From Chelonoidis abingdonii (taxonomy: Eukaryota > Chordata > Testudines > Testudinidae), in assembly GCF_003597395.2 (NCBI RefSeq), contig NC_133790.1, positions 21,009,100 through 21,073,099 on the forward strand: a stretch of DNA of 64,000 nucleotides. Direction: 5' to 3'. The notes beneath the pieces were generated by a model. The model saw only the letters and a list, made by a program, of their open reading frames with translations. It had not been told where the DNA came from and made no database searches. The translations under genes and the position numbers were made by a program. Shown in pieces: positions 1 through 33,110 of the stretch; positions within the stretch are counted from its first letter, which is position 1, and every line of letters starts with the position of its first letter.

Positions 1-42
1 AGATCTGCAAAGAAGCAGGCTGTCAGAGCAGCTTGAGTGACT

Positions 43-20036
<19,994 letters not shown>

Positions 20037-20532
20037 CTGCGGACAGAGACACTGTGAGCAGGCAATCTCCACGGGGCCTACAGGTGATCGTTGAACACGG
20101 TACTGAGAGGGCTGCTTCCACCAGCCCGTTTCAAATACACTAGAAATGAATGTCCACCTATCCAGTTTCACACTCTGGTTTCTCACCAGTTGTCTCCTCT
20201 CTCGACTCCCTATTGAAGCAGGGGCGGTTCAGGGAAGAGCAACTGAAGGAGACCAAAAGCGCATTCCATTCAGAGAAATTAGAGACTCGGCCTACTCCAT
20301 CTGGAAGGGAGGTAGATAGTGAGGAGCTTTTCAAAGGCCCCCAGGGCAGATGGGCATGCAACTCTCATTGCGTTAGTTAGGACCTGGGTGCCTAATTATC
20401 CCTTTTGACTTTCAAACCTCACCCCCACGCCAAAAAGCATAACTAAGTCATTGGGCACGCCTGTTCTTGCAGTCCCGTGAGAGTAAGAGTCCCCAGTGTC
20501 AGCGGGACAGTGCTCAGATGCAATCTGTCTCA

Positions 20533-22811
20533 GGGTACGTCTACACTACAGGATTATTCCAATTTTACATAAACCAGTTTTGTAAAACAGATTGTATAAA
20601 GTCGAGTGCACACGGCCACACTAAGCACATTAATTCGACGGTGTGCGTCCATGGTCTGAGGCTAGCGTCGATTTCTGGAGCGTTGCACTGTGGGTAGCTA
20701 TTCTGTAGCTATCCCATAGGTTCCCGCAGTCTCCCTCCCCCTTGATTCTGGGTTGAGTTCTGCCGTGACCTGATGGGGTCAATAAAATCATTGCTCGCGT
20801 GGTGGCCGGCGGGGGGGGGGGGGGATTCTGGATAAATCGTCACTCTTCCTTTCCTCGGAAAGCAACAGCAGACATCATTTTGCGCCCTTTCCCCTGGATG
20901 CCTGGCAGACGCCATAGCAACGCAACCAGTTGGAGCCTGTCAGCTTTTTTTTTTTACTGATTCACCGTATGTTGTACTGGATGCGCTGACAGAGCGTGAC
21001 TGCAGCCGCTACACAGCAGGCATTCGTTTCTTTTGCATAATTAGCAAAGACGGTTATCAGTCGTTTCTGTTACCGTCGGGCTGCCATTGTAAATTGGCAG
21101 AAGAGATGACGGTTATCTGTCGTTCTGTACTGTCTAGCATGGCCTTCATGCTACACGGACAGATGAACGCGTTCGACCTCACTTTACTGCCACTTTGCAC
21201 ATTGCCGGCAGGCCCGGTACCGGAACGACTACTGTTTGGCTAGGGAGGACGACCTACCGGCGAAACCTGGAAGATGACTCCGCAGAGTCCTCCTCCTTAT
21301 ATGTTTCTAAAAATAGTCGTCCTGCGCTGAGAATATGGGGCAAGTGTACTAGAGAACCAGTGTATCGAGAGCACACAGCTGCTCCGTGTCAGAGTCCTGC
21401 ATGGAGAATGATGATTAGCTTACACATGCCACATATCACCTGGGGGGGGAGCTGCAACACCCACCGATTTGACGTTCCCGTGCCTCTGCCAGCCTTCCTA
21501 GATCCTGCTACCGTGCTCCAAGTTTGGCCGCCCTCCCATTTGTGTCTGAAGTTTATAAAGATGCTACAGGAATAAGAACAGTGACTGTTAGTGAGATTAA
21601 AAATGGGGGGAGCAGGCCTCTGGTGTATGACAGTCAAAGCAGCAAGACATTAGAGCGGCTTGCGGTGGGAATGGAGCCCAGCATCTGCTGCTATTGACCA
21701 GTCCAGGCAGTACAGAAATCTTTTTCTGTACACATGAAACGATGGGGCTGATGGAAGCTCAGCCCCCAGTTGCGGGTATGATGAGGTCGTTACCAGACCA
21801 TTCTTTATTCATCTACTTCCGAGATGGAACCGGGTTTCATTCCTATTTTTACTCAGGCGCCCCGGCCAGCCTCACTTGAGTGTGCCAGCCCGCAGGAAGC
21901 ACTAACTGGGCTCATGACAAGGCCCAGCTAAATCGTCCTACTGCACCATCTCTCACCAGGGAGGAGAGGAGCCGGATACTGTTTACTCTTCCACTGCCGC
22001 AGCATCGCATCTATCAGCAGCAGTTCATGTAGACGTAGGATGACATTTCAAAGAAGTCAAGAAACGATTTATTCCCTTTTTCACGTGAGGGCGGAGAGAG
22101 TAAATTGATGAGCTATACCCTGAACCACACCGGACAATGTGTTTGAACCTACAGCCATTGGGAGCTCAGCCAAGAATGTAAATATTTTTCTGAGACTGCT
22201 GTGGACTGTGGGATAGCTGGAGTCCTCAGGACCCCCTCCCTCCCTCCATGAGCGTCCATTTGAGTCTCTGGGTTTCCGTTACGCTTGTCACGCAGCACTG
22301 TGTAGCCTGGAGATTTTTTTCAAATGCTTTGGCATTTCGTCTTCTGTAATGGAGCTCTGATAGAACAGATTTGTCTCCCCATACAGCGACCAGATACAGT
22401 ATCTCCTGTACAGTCCATGCTGGAGCTCTTTTTGGATTTGGGACTGCATCACCACCCGTGCTGATCAAAGCTCCATGCTGGGCAAACAGGAAATGAAATT
22501 CAAAAATTCACAGGGCTTTTCCTGTTTACCTGGCCACTGCATCCAAGTTCAGATTGCTGTCCAGAGCGGTCACAGTGGTACACTGTGGGATACTGTCCGG
22601 AGGCCAATACCATCAATTTGCGGCCACACTAACCCTAATCCGATATGGTAATACCAATTTTAGTGCTACTCCTCTCATTGGGGAGGAGTACAGAAACCGA
22701 TTTAAAGAGCCCTTTATATCGATATAAAGGGCCTCATAGTGTGGACGGGTGCGCCATTAAATCGGTTTAACGCTGCTAAAATTGGTTTAAATGCGTAGTG
22801 TAGACCAGGCC
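20533..22811 (-). mobile_element. Harbinger-family element, degenerate
   Basis: 2279 bp, ends GGGTACGTCTACACTAC and GTAGTGTAGACCAGGCC, flanked by TCA on both sides (20530-20532, 22812-22814), a TNA-type 3-bp target duplication. The minus strand encodes a Myb/SANT-like remnant near the right end. Internal GC-rich stretches, including a 14-base G run at 20811-20824, carry no intact transposase. It lies about 500 bases upstream of the first GGT1 coding exon. Confidence 0.8.
22226..22468 (-). pseudogene. Myb/SANT-like DNA-binding protein remnant (Harbinger)
   Basis: 80-residue open frame. Residues about 13-52 (KRAPAWTVQEILYLVAVWGD, then SVLSELHYRRRNAKAFEK) match the Myb/SANT-like domain protein that accompanies Harbinger transposases and is abundant in turtle genomes. 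After AFEK the frame departs from the family, so it is truncated or frameshifted. Confidence 0.65.
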
Positions 22812-22814
22812 TCA

Positions 22815-23814
22815 GTTAACTTTGAGGAGCCCTATCAAATGCTGTGCCAGACTCCAGCTCTGTTACATCCCTGAGTGCCCTTCATTCAACAGTTTGTAAC
22901 TTGATCAACATTAAAAAGCTCATCGCTGTCTGATGCGGGCTGGTGTCCTGCAGCTTTCTTCTCCTGAGAGTGCCCAGGGAATAATGGAAACAAGCATTCC
23001 CTCTCGCAACATCTGAGCCAAAAATTTTACTAGAGACCAAAGTTAGATTTACTGGATGGCAGTTACCAGGATTGCTCTTTTTTCCTCCTTTCTCCTCACA
23101 GAAAGTCTGTACATCTCATTATCCCTCCCTCCCCGCCCCTCCCCCCTTGTTTTTAAACCAGGTCTCCATGGCTTTTCAAAAGTAATTGCCAGCAGTTCAG
23201 TAAATCAATTAGCTAACATCCCTGACCCTACTGATGTGCAGCACTTCCAAGTATTCCCTACCCTAGATTTATTTTTCATTCACAGGTATATTGTATTGAT
23301 ACCATCACTACTTAGTTGTGTCCCTCAAAGAGCCTTGGAGTTTTCATGCTGAACATCGACCACAAGCAGCATACCAGGGATTCTATCATTTTAGAACGAT
23401 TACAGAATTCTCCTTCCTGGTCTGTTAACAGACCTACTCTGTGCAACACTTTCTGCCCCTATTCCCTCGGCCCTGATCATTCTATTTATTATGAATATAG
23501 CATCACCATTGTTCCAGTTTATAAACACAGAGCCCTTCAAACCCAGCTTCTTTGGCTAAGATTTTAAGCCAGCAAACAGTTTTGCAAGAGCTGCCCCATA
23601 CTTCTTCAAATGGAGCAGGCCAAGATATAGTAATTAACACAGTGAGCATCTAGGATAGATGATGTTATGTTGTAGCAAATAAGTAGTTCCACATACTGCA
23701 GAGGTAGCATGATCAGGAAAAGCCCCAGGTACAGAACTTGATTTAAGCGGAAGTAAATTCTAAATGTCTGGCAATAACTTCACAGGAGAAAAGCTGTGTT
23801 TTCAAATTCTAGAA
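22815..23814. other. Non-coding stretch, nothing recognised
   Basis: Between the Harbinger element and the hAT MITE. No coding exon, RNA gene or named repeat could be supported. It could contain GGT1 5' non-coding exons, which cannot be seen by eye. Confidence 0.5.
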
Positions 23815-24122
23815 CAGGGGTAGGCAACCTATGGCACAGGTGCCGAAGGCGGCACATGAGCTGATTGTCAGGGGCACTCACACTGCCTGGGTCCTGGCCA
23901 CCAGTCTGGGGGGCTCTGCATTTTAATTTAATTTTAAATGAAGCTTCTTAAACATTTTAAAAACCTTATTTACTTTACATACAACAATAGTTTTATATAT
24001 TAAAGGCTTATAAAAAGAGATCTTCTAAAAATATTAAAATATATTACTTGCACACAGAGCCTGAAATTAGAGTGAATAAATGAAGAATTAGCACAGCACT
24101 TCTGAAAGGTTGCCGACCCCTG
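23815..24122 (+). mobile_element. hAT-type MITE with perfect 8-bp target duplication
   Basis: 308-bp element with terminal inverted repeats CAGGGGTAGGCAACCT and AGGTTGCCGACCCCTG, flanked on both sides by TTCTAGAA (23807-23814 and 24123-24130). The same family recurs reversed at 63322-63575. AT-rich interior with no coding capacity. Confidence 0.9.
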
Positions 24123-24130
24123 TTCTAGAA

Positions 24131-27100
24131 TCAAAGATACAATTACACTTTAACTATCCCAGCTATTGTTGCTTGTGGAAGAGTTAAGGTACCCAAGGAA
24201 TCAACAGCTGCCCTCCCTCTGTGCAAGGTCATGGAGTATCCACAGACCTGCATTATATACATCTTCAGCAGTGACACTAGGAGCACTATGATATGTTCCA
24301 GAGGCAACATACAAATATAGGCACAACCCACTCTAAGCGGTACAAAACGCAGAGTACTCAGAAGGTATCTTTTATCCCATTCCTAGGTGCAACAGAAGCC
24401 ATCTGCTTTCCCAGTAGTCAGGGCCTCATTTCCCCAGAAACAGCTGCACTGGAAGTAAGAAAATAAATGTATCTTCTTTGAACTGCTTATGATCCCCCCC
24501 TCCCCCGAACAGTACAGGTTAGTTACAGATGTAATACAGCCAGCACACTTAGTGCAATAGCCACACTACCCAGGGACCTTACCAAAGCATCTGCTGCGCA
24601 CGGAGAGAAAGCAGGCAGAGCCATGGTGTGACGAGCGGACAGGACTGACCCTCTCCAGCGATGTAACAGTCCCAAGGCAGGATGTGATTTCCAGCCAGGT
24701 CAGACTGGCTCTCACTGCCTGTGGCAGACACACATGCAGTACCAGCGAGATGTGGGGGGAGCCCGTGCAGAGGTCACTGGAGGGAGCAGGCCAGCCAGGA
24801 TGGAAGCAGAGTGGGTAAGTTGGCCCATCAGGGAGAAGATCAGCTGAACACCCCCCCCACACACACACACACACTCATGACTCCAGCTGAACAGAGGTCA
24901 GTGCGCCATTCTGGCCCTCTGTCTATTAGTAGCCATTGCATTGTGCCTCCCATCCAGGCACGGAAAGCTTTCTCGTAGCTCATTACAGAACTACTCTACT
25001 GCCTGTGCCTTTACGCATGTGAATCTTAAAGACAGTCAGTCACAGGCAGCTGATGGGGAAAGGGTGAAGACTCTCCGCACAGGTTCTGAGCCTGCTTTAC
25101 ACTAGACCATTCTAAAATCAGTGGCATACTTGTCATACAGTTACTGTGCATGGAAACAGAGCAGCCATCATGTCTCCAACAATAGCTCCCTCAGCGTTGG
25201 ATCTTAAAGGCAGTTTATTGGCTGCGAGTTTGGACTGGCTCTGTCCTCGGCCTGTTACAGAAAGTGCCGCAGGATCTGTCACCAGGCAAGAGGCGTCTTT
25301 TTTCTGTGGCTCATCTGAAGGACGACCCCTCTACCCCTGCAGCACAAGGCAGGATCACTAGTCCCAGGCTGGAGCCTGAAGCCACAAGCTTCTGAATCAT
25401 TGGAAGCAGTGCTCTGTGGCCTGACCGTCCTGGGTCTGGCCAGCTGCAGTGGGACACAGTGTCAGACCTCTTGTTTCTCACTGTTTATAATCAGTGCAAG
25501 TTACCCCAGTATCACAGTAATGGGAATCATTCCAGACCAGTAAGGGCCAGCTTGGGCCCAGCTGCTGGGTGATGGCACACAGTGTACAAAGCCTCTGACC
25601 CTTTGAGCCCCATACATGGGAGTCAAGCCCGGCCAGTCCCCCTGTAGATGACAGCCACCCCGGAGAGAGTAAGGCTAAGACCAGGACATGACCTCCAATG
25701 CCCTAGCTCACCACAGCTGGAAAGACACAGGGAATGGCTGTGTCAGTGCCCCAGCCTGTATACCTGAGAGGGAGCACCTCCTGGAGCCAGCACCCCCTAT
25801 GCTCCTGCTGGGGCAGTGCAGCTCTGCAAGGCCCCATCCTCAGGGCCGTGCCTATCAGAGAGCTGGGCTCTGTGTTCAAGAGTCTCAGTCAGTGTTTCAG
25901 CTTAACTCTCAGCTCAGAATTCAGCTCCCAAGTGTCCTTTGGGCTTAGAATAAGTGGAGCATCCAATGCATCTTTTGTCAGGAGACTAGGTCCCCAGCCT
26001 CACAGTGACTCCTGTGACCTAAGAGGTATGTCTCTGTTTCTAACTAGTATAATCCGTGCCAAAGTCCTGAGGAAGCTGGAAGAAAAACCATTCACTTGGA
26101 ATGGCCAACCAGGACATTGAATAGACATGGACCTACAGGCAGAAGAAAGAGAAGGCATCTCGATGAAATGCAGCTGCGTGAGATGGATCGTGTCAGGGAA
26201 GAGAGCAAGAGAAAGCTTGGTCCCTGTAGGAAGCTGGAGGACTGAGCTACAGGAAAAGCAGGCAATCCTGAGCAGAGCCGGGACTAGAACCAGAGCCAAG
26301 AACACACTAGGTCTTTTCTGCCGGAGTTAATGGAAAACAACTAGGTTCCCTAGCCTACTGTAGGCCTCGCCACTAGAGGGCAACATCCATCCTATACACA
26401 AGAGCCACTACACTGCAGTTTTGAAGATAGGAAGGAAGCCTGTGATGTTGCTGCATGAAGTTTAAGAGGTACTGGCCGACGTTATGACCAACATTTCAGT
26501 ACTTACCTGATGCCTCTGGTTAGATGGCATAGACAAGTGTGTTAAGTGAACAGCCTAGTTTTTCCCTGCTGAAGCTGGCTCTTTTCTCCAAGGATTTATT
26601 GGTGGGACTAGTCAGAACAATTACTGTGCACTGCCATCTGAAGCAGCGAGTGCTGGAACTCTCAAGCAAGCTGTGTTCTGCAAGTGGTTTTAACCTCTGA
26701 AACCTCTCGCCAAATCCAGCTCCGGGGAAGCTTTGTTAGTATTTCAGTCAGATAGCGCTTCTCGGCAGCAGAAGACTGAGACAGAGAGGCTATAAAAGTA
26801 ATTAAAGGCACTACAATTCTTTCTCTGACATTAGGCTTGTGACCTTGTCCAATGTGAGGCAGGAAATTCAAAGCCAAGTTTGACTTGTCTGAATTCATGC
26901 AAGGGAAGAACAGCAAGCAACGGAGTTATAGTTGGATGAGCAACTTTACCAGTGAGCTGTGTTAATTGGTGTCACAACTTTAACAGTCTTAAACATACAG
27001 AAGCTTCATTTCAAACCCCAGCACAACAGCTTAGTTACTGCCAGGCAGGGGGATTCAGGTTCAGCCTGCTGTGCCAGATGAAGCAGGGGCTGGAAGTGGG

Positions 27101-27428
27101 TCTCACGGTGCTCGCTTCTGGCCACGTGAAGGAACATCAATGAGTGGCTCTGACGGGAGGCAACGCCAGCCCCCTCTGTGCCTGAAGGCAGGTTGCATTG
27201 CCCTGAGAACTAGAGCAGGATGAGAAGAACAGAAGGCAGGACATTAGGAGGGTTCTGGAGGACCACCCAGAAGAGTTGAGAGAGTCACACATACACACAT
27301 CCCTGCTCCAGAGAGCTAAGCATGTCAGAATTTGGTATTTCCCCCTGGAGGCCGGAATTTCCAAATGCACATAGTTTAAGGTCTCGGGTCACTGTGGCCC
27401 TAGAGACAAGGCATTCTAGATTAGGAAC
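24131..27428. other. Non-coding stretch
   Basis: No exon with convincing coding pattern and splice sites. Contains a short C-run followed by (AC)n near 24850-24876. Open frames here (for example 25734-26120) have no recognisable domain and I treat them as chance. Confidence 0.5.
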
Positions 27429-27633
27429 CGGGGGTAATCAATTATTTTTTGTCAAGGTCCAAATTTCTTGGTCAAGGTATTGTCAAGGTCCAGACTTCAG
27501 CAAAAAACACCACCACCACCACAAAACCAACAATAATACTGGTAATAAGAAGTAAATAAAAAGATGTTGTGGTCTGTCCAAAAGCACCTGGTGGTCCGGA
27601 GCTAGCCCACGGTCCGCCTATTGACTACCCCTG
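27429..27633 (+). mobile_element. hAT-like MITE, short
   Basis: Imperfect terminal inverted repeats: GGGGGTAATCAATTA on the left and TATTGACTACCCCTG on the right, with an (ACC)n run inside. No clear target duplication remains. Confidence 0.55.
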
Positions 27634-28989
27634 CAAGTCTAAGCTGTCAGAAAGGTGGGGCTATCGGAGCTTGGATGGGTGTTGCAATCATCGCAGCTAG
27701 CAGTGCTTTCTAGCACAATGCAGAGCAGCAGCAGCCAATATTTGTCCATTAGCCAAAAACTCGCAGGCAAAAAGATATCTAGATCATCTCCTCCACAGAC
27801 ACCAGCGCTGCTCATAGGAAGAGGGCACAGCCAGATCCCATCGCTTTCCAAAGCACCACGCTGCCTTTGGCCTACCAGTTAGAGTAGGATCCCTTGTTAC
27901 CCAGGGACCATTCCCTCAGTTGTGGTTGTCAGTGCCTTTTCCCATACATCTCTGTACCTGCGTTACAGGATTTGCCAATAAACTGCTATGGTACCAGATT
28001 ATGTTCACGACTGGCATATGAATTCTTTTCATTCTCCCTCCAAAGGGAGGTTTGCTGTAGTTATTTAGCCATTAAGCTAAATAAACCATCATTTCCTCGC
28101 TCACACGTCAGCCAGTGAACTCACTTTACCTCTGTGTAACAGAAAAAGCAAATGGTTCTGTCAGCCTTGATCATCACTAGAGTGTTGTAGTCAAGCGTAG
28201 TTAGCCATTGTTTATATCCTTAGATGCTGTGGTCTAATTCTGCATTCTCCCAAACCGTCTTCCAGTTGTTAGTGTGTCTGCTGGCCCTGACCCTACTATG
28301 TGTGCAATAACATCCCAACTCATCACTTCTGTATAGCCCATTAAACTGTGACTATTTGCTCCACAGGACACCTTCTAGCACTGGGAAAAAGAAAACTAAG
28401 AACATTGCAGGAAAGGCAGAGAATATATTGACCATGTCCGCAGCAAGTTCAGATGACAGTGATTTCAGGTGTTAGTTCCACTTCTTTTGTGCAGAAAACA
28501 TGCAAGGAGTTTGTTTCTTTTGATTATTGTTTAGGATTCAGTCTGTTTAGTCTCTATTCACACACTCCTGCTTCTAGTGGTTTTGCTAAGATTTATCCTA
28601 GCAAAACCTCTGCTGACTCACTATGGTCTTTGTCCATCTCTACTGCTAGATCATGCTTAGTGGCTTTTGAGCCTGCTACTGCTTCTGAGCTGACAGATTT
28701 GGTTGATCTTTCAGTTCATAGAGGCTTATGCTTTTAGCTATGCAGTTACCAAGATTAGTCCCTACAGACAACTTCTCCAGGGGTGTTATTACACAAGCTA
28801 CACAATCCTTAGTAGACGTAACTGTAGGGATCCTTTAACACTTAATTTGATAGAGTTACTTAAGAACTCCTAGGTTGTGAACACATTACACAAAACAATA
28901 AGGGTCTTGTTTCATGTACCATTGAAAAGACTGGTGAGCGTATACGTACACATCATTGCCCGTCAATGAAACTAAAATAGCTCAGCTGT
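27634..28989. other. Non-coding stretch, nothing recognised
   Basis: No gene, RNA or named repeat supported. Confidence 0.5.
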
Positions 28990-29190
28990 AGAATCACAGA
29001 ATCACAGAATATCAGGTTGGAAGGGACCTCAGGAGGTCATTAGTCCAACCCCCTGCTCAAAGCAGGACCAATTCCCAACTAAATCATCCCAGCCAGGGCT
29101 TTGTCAAGCCTGACCTTAAAAACCTCTATGGAAGGCGATTCCATCATCTCCCTAGGTAACCCATTCCAGTGCTTCACCACTGCAGGTCAT
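28990..29190 (-). mobile_element. CR1 LINE 3' fragment, minus orientation
   Basis: Starts AGAATCACAGAATCACAGAAT followed by GGTTGGAAGGGACCTC, GGTCATTAGTCCAACCCC and CTGCTCAAAGCAGGACCAA, the classic reverse complement of an amniote CR1 tail. Confidence 0.9.
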
Positions 29191-29516
29191 AGTCCCAATA
29201 TTGCTAGCAGATCATGGAAATTCCCTTCAGCACAATTGGTACCTTGTGTCTCCGAAACAGGAAATTTGCTCTCTATTGCTGCTGCAGCCATCGCGTCCAG
29301 TCTCCTTTAGAGATATTTTGCAATATCAAATGCAAAATCAAAATCTAATTCAATGCAGTATCTCTTTTGTTCCTAGTGTGGCCTTTCCTTCTATTATTTG
29401 AAGTCATGATCTCAGTATTATCTCTGGAAGTTGTACAGTTGTATATGCCCAAATTTAAGTTCTATCAGCACAGGAATCGAGATTAATGGAACAAAGATCA
29501 GAATTCCAATTCATTT

Positions 29517-30513
29517 AATTCAATTCATTTAGTAAGGCATTTGATACGGTCTCGCATGATAGTCTTATCAATAAACTAGGCAAATACAATTTAGATGGGG
29601 CTACTATAAGGTGGGTGCATAAGTGGCTGGATAACCTACATCAGAGAGTGGTTATATGGCTGCCCAATCCGCTGAAAGTTAACAAGTGGGTGTTCTGCAG
29701 GGGTCTGTTGGGACAGCTCTGTTCAATATCTTCATCAACGACTTAGATGTTGCATAGAAAGTACGCTTATTAAGTTTGCGGACGAACCAAACGGGAGGAT
29801 TGCAATGCTTTAGAGGACAGAGGAAAATTCAAAATGATCTGGACAAATTGGAGAAGGTCTGAAGTAACCGGATGAAGTTCAATAAAGACAAATGCAAAGC
29901 TCCACTTAGGAAGGAACATCAGTTCACACATACAGACTGGGAAAAGACTGTCTAGGAAGGAGTATGGCAGAAAGAGATCTAGGGGTCTAGTGGAACAAGC
30001 TAAATAGAGTCAACAGTGTGATACTGTTGCAAAAAAGAAAACATGATTCTGGATGCATTAACAGGTGTGTTGTAAACAGACACGAGAAGTCATTTCCACT
30101 CTACTCCTGCTGCGTTAGGCTCAGCTGAGTATTGTTCAGTTCGGGCATCGCATTCAGAAAGATGTGGAGACATTGGAGAGGTCAGAGAAAGCAACAAGAT
30201 GATTAAAGGTCTTGAGAACATGACCTATGAGAAGGCTGAAGAATGGGCTTGTTAGTTTGGAAAAGAGAGACTGGGAGGAACATGATAGCAGTTTTCAGTA
30301 TCTAAAGGGTTCATCAGGAGTAGGCGAGGTTGTGGAATCTCCATCTGCTGGAGATATTAACAGTAGGTTAGATATCTCTCTGGAGATATTTAACAGTAGG
30401 TTAGATAAATGTCTATCAGGAGGTCTAGACAGTATTTGGTCCTGCCATGAGGGCAGGGGACTGGACTCGATGACCTCTCGAGGTCCCTTCCAGTCCTAGA
30501 GTCTATGAATCTA
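29517..30513 (+). mobile_element. CR1 LINE 3' fragment, plus orientation
   Basis: Begins inside the reverse transcriptase (AAGGCATTTGATACGGTCTC corresponds to KAFDTVSH) and runs to the CR1 tail GGACTCGATGACCTCTCGAG, CCCTTCCAGTCCTAGAGTCT. A 19-base phrase near 30358-30406 (AACAGTAGGTTAGATA) is repeated. Stops and frameshifts throughout. Confidence 0.85.
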
Positions 30514-31904
30514 GGAAACCAAAATGATTGCTCTCCAAGGCCAAATTCTGTGTTACCTTTGAAGTGCAGAATTTCCCTATGGAATATTTTAGCAATATTG
30601 ATTTCCCAGTCCCCCCACCCTTTAAGCAGATTAGGATAGTCTCAGCCTTAACTCATCTGTCTTTGGAGTTCTCTAGTAGTAGTGGCATCTTCTGGGTTTG
30701 TCTGATCTTCAGGAAAGCTTCCTCTTTCCAAAGCTGGGCTTATAATTGGAATTTTGGGCCCAGAACCCAAACCCAAAAGGTTTTTGTCTATGAAGGACTC
30801 ATTTAAAGAAACTCAAATGATTGATCATTCCTTGCTTGAAGTGGGTTGCCACTCTCTCTAGGTCAGATCAAGACAACTCTGCACTCAGGATCTGTTGATC
30901 ATCAAATGAGGCTGCTTCTACTCACTTGGTGGTGGTGCATCTTTTATGTATCCTTCTTCCATTCAGATGGACTGATGAGTTGAACCATCCCCCAGAAAGA
31001 TCATTGTCATGATTTTGTGCCTTTTCATTGGTCATCCCCAAAATTTGATGACGTCCCATCTCCAGGTTACAGGTGAATCCATCATTTTGGCAGGTCTGGT
31101 GTCATTGCACTCTTTTACCCATCCAATAGGTGGCAGCCACGATTCAGAAAAGTTAGTTTTCCCATGTAGTTGCGATTCTTTCCTGGAATGTTTTAATTTT
31201 TACTTGGCATTATAAGTGTATAATACTAACAAAATTATCTCTGAAGTTTTTAGTTTGGTTCTCTGCTAATTGTTTGTGAAACAATGATCTATCTCAGTGA
31301 ATTTGGAGATTATTTTCTCAAAGTTTCATTAATCGTGAAGTTTAAAGTTTATGCTTAATTCTTTTTGCTATTAGCTTTAATTTGGGGAAAAATTTTCCCA
31401 TCCTGCCTTCAAATTTAGGAAGGTTTTCTTCCCCAATTTGATTTCAGATAACTTCCAGAGTGCATCAACTTGATAGCAGAGCTATCCAAAGTGTCAAAGT
31501 AGAAATCTAAGCAGAGAAAGGAAGGGGGGAGGGTGTACTTGGTCTTTTTTTCCCCTCTTCTTGAAGCTTTTGGAATGTTTAAGGATGTCAAGGAGACCAT
31601 ATGTCTGTTCTCCCACACATACTAGTTTTCCTTAAAAGTAACAGATAAGGCTTACATAATCAGAGTTTATCAGAAGGTGTCTTTGGCCTAATATTCAGGC
31701 ATTTCAGTCAGTTCAATATGGGTACACAATTGAAATCAAACCATTTCTGAACACAACTACCAACCTTACAACCTTCTTCACAGTGAAAGAAACCTAAGGG
31801 AAGTTCTTTAGAGCTCAGAAAAACTGCGTGAACAACAGACATCATACACTGCACAGCCTGCTGACTGTCTCCCTCTAATACAGTTCTGTTAGCATTTTTT
31901 ACAT
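30514..31904. other. Non-coding stretch, nothing recognised
   Basis: AT-rich, no exon or named repeat supported. Confidence 0.5.
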
Positions 31905-32626
31905 TGTGACAGACCTGGCCATTTCCAGGACTATCTTTGGGAGAACTTACTGTATTAACTTTACATATCATTGTGGGCCAGGGATTTATGCAATTCCATG
32001 GGGGAGGTGACCCCACATGTCCCCAAGGAACTAAGAACAGTATGGGATGATTAGGCAAAGTGACACAGGTTGTAATGCTTCAGAGAAGTGCCACCCCTCC
32101 AGGGGAGGCTCTCATATACTGGTTCAAACTGGACTCTCCAGAGACCAATAGCCTTTTGGATAAACAGCTTGAGTTTAAATTGACTCAGGGCTTTTGTTCT
32201 GATTCAGCAAATGGACAGACCCTCCCATCCAAGAAGGGGGCCCCAAGCCTTCCTAGGAAGCTGGGGAGGACTTTGGCCTACTGAAGCCCGTAAGTCTGAG
32301 TGGTAGTAAGCTTTTATCATGTGTACAGGAACTAGGATGTTTTTACATTGTTTTCTCTATAATGCTTTCACCTTAAGCATAAATGTGTTTGCTTAAAGAG
32401 GGCTTTGTGGTAACTTATGAGTGTGGGCAACTATACTGTTTATAGCCACTGAGAGGAAAGCAAAGCGCAGGCTCCGGCCTGTTTCAGCAGTCTGGTTTGT
32501 TGAGGAACTTACAGCGTAGGCAGGGCACAGTGCAGCCCAGAGAAACCCCGCTCAGGAGGGAGGGACAAAGGTATCCACCCAGGAACCTTGGAAGGGGAAA
32601 ACAGGTGCAGTCGCCCTGAACAGTGT
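31905..32626 (+). mobile_element. Endogenous retrovirus-type solo LTR (family A, copy 1)
   Basis: Starts TGTGACAGACCTGGCC. It shares ordered landmarks with 48776-49560 and 50447-51400: CTGTATTAA-CTTTA, CAGACCCTCCC, TTTTCTCTATAATGCTTT, a polyadenylation-like ATAAA followed by GTGTTTGCTTA, and GGCCTGTTTCAGCAGTCTGG. No retroviral genes are present. The right boundary is approximate. Confidence 0.6.
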
Positions 32627-32708
32627 CACTCATCTCTTCCAGTCTTGAGTCTAGGGCTTGAACATAGGCCAATGTCTTTCCAGATATACTAGAGAAGTAT
32701 AGGTCTGA

Positions 32709-33002
32709 GGCCCCGTCTAGACTATGCGCGAAAATCGATTTTAGATACGCAATTTCAGCTACGAGAATAGCGTAGCTGAAATCGAATATCTAAAATCGAT
32801 TTACTCACCCGTCTTCACTGCGCGGGATTGATGTGTGCGGCTCGCCATGTCGAATCCGGAACTCCGTTTGTTTTGGTGGAGTTCCAGAATCGATCTAAGC
32901 ACGCTCTGGGTTCGATATATCCCGTCTAGACCAGACGCGATATATCGAACCCCGAGCAATCGATTTTAACGCGCCGAAACGGCGCGTAGTGTAGACGTAG
33001 CC
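32709..33002 (+). mobile_element. Harbinger MITE, 294 bp (copy 1)
   Basis: Terminal inverted repeats begin GGCCCCGTCTAGAC and end GTGTAGACGTAGCC, flanked by TGA on both sides (32706-32708, 33003-33005). CpG-rich with many ATCGAT and ATATATCG motifs. Same length as 41860-42153, opposite orientation. Confidence 0.88.
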
Positions 33003-33110
33003 TGAGTGAAGCCCAGGTCTCCCCTCCTTATGTAGGGCAGCTAGTGGAGCACTAAACTCAAAAGAGAGAACCTACCACTTGCCCCTCTTGATACATTTTG
33101 ACTAGAACAC

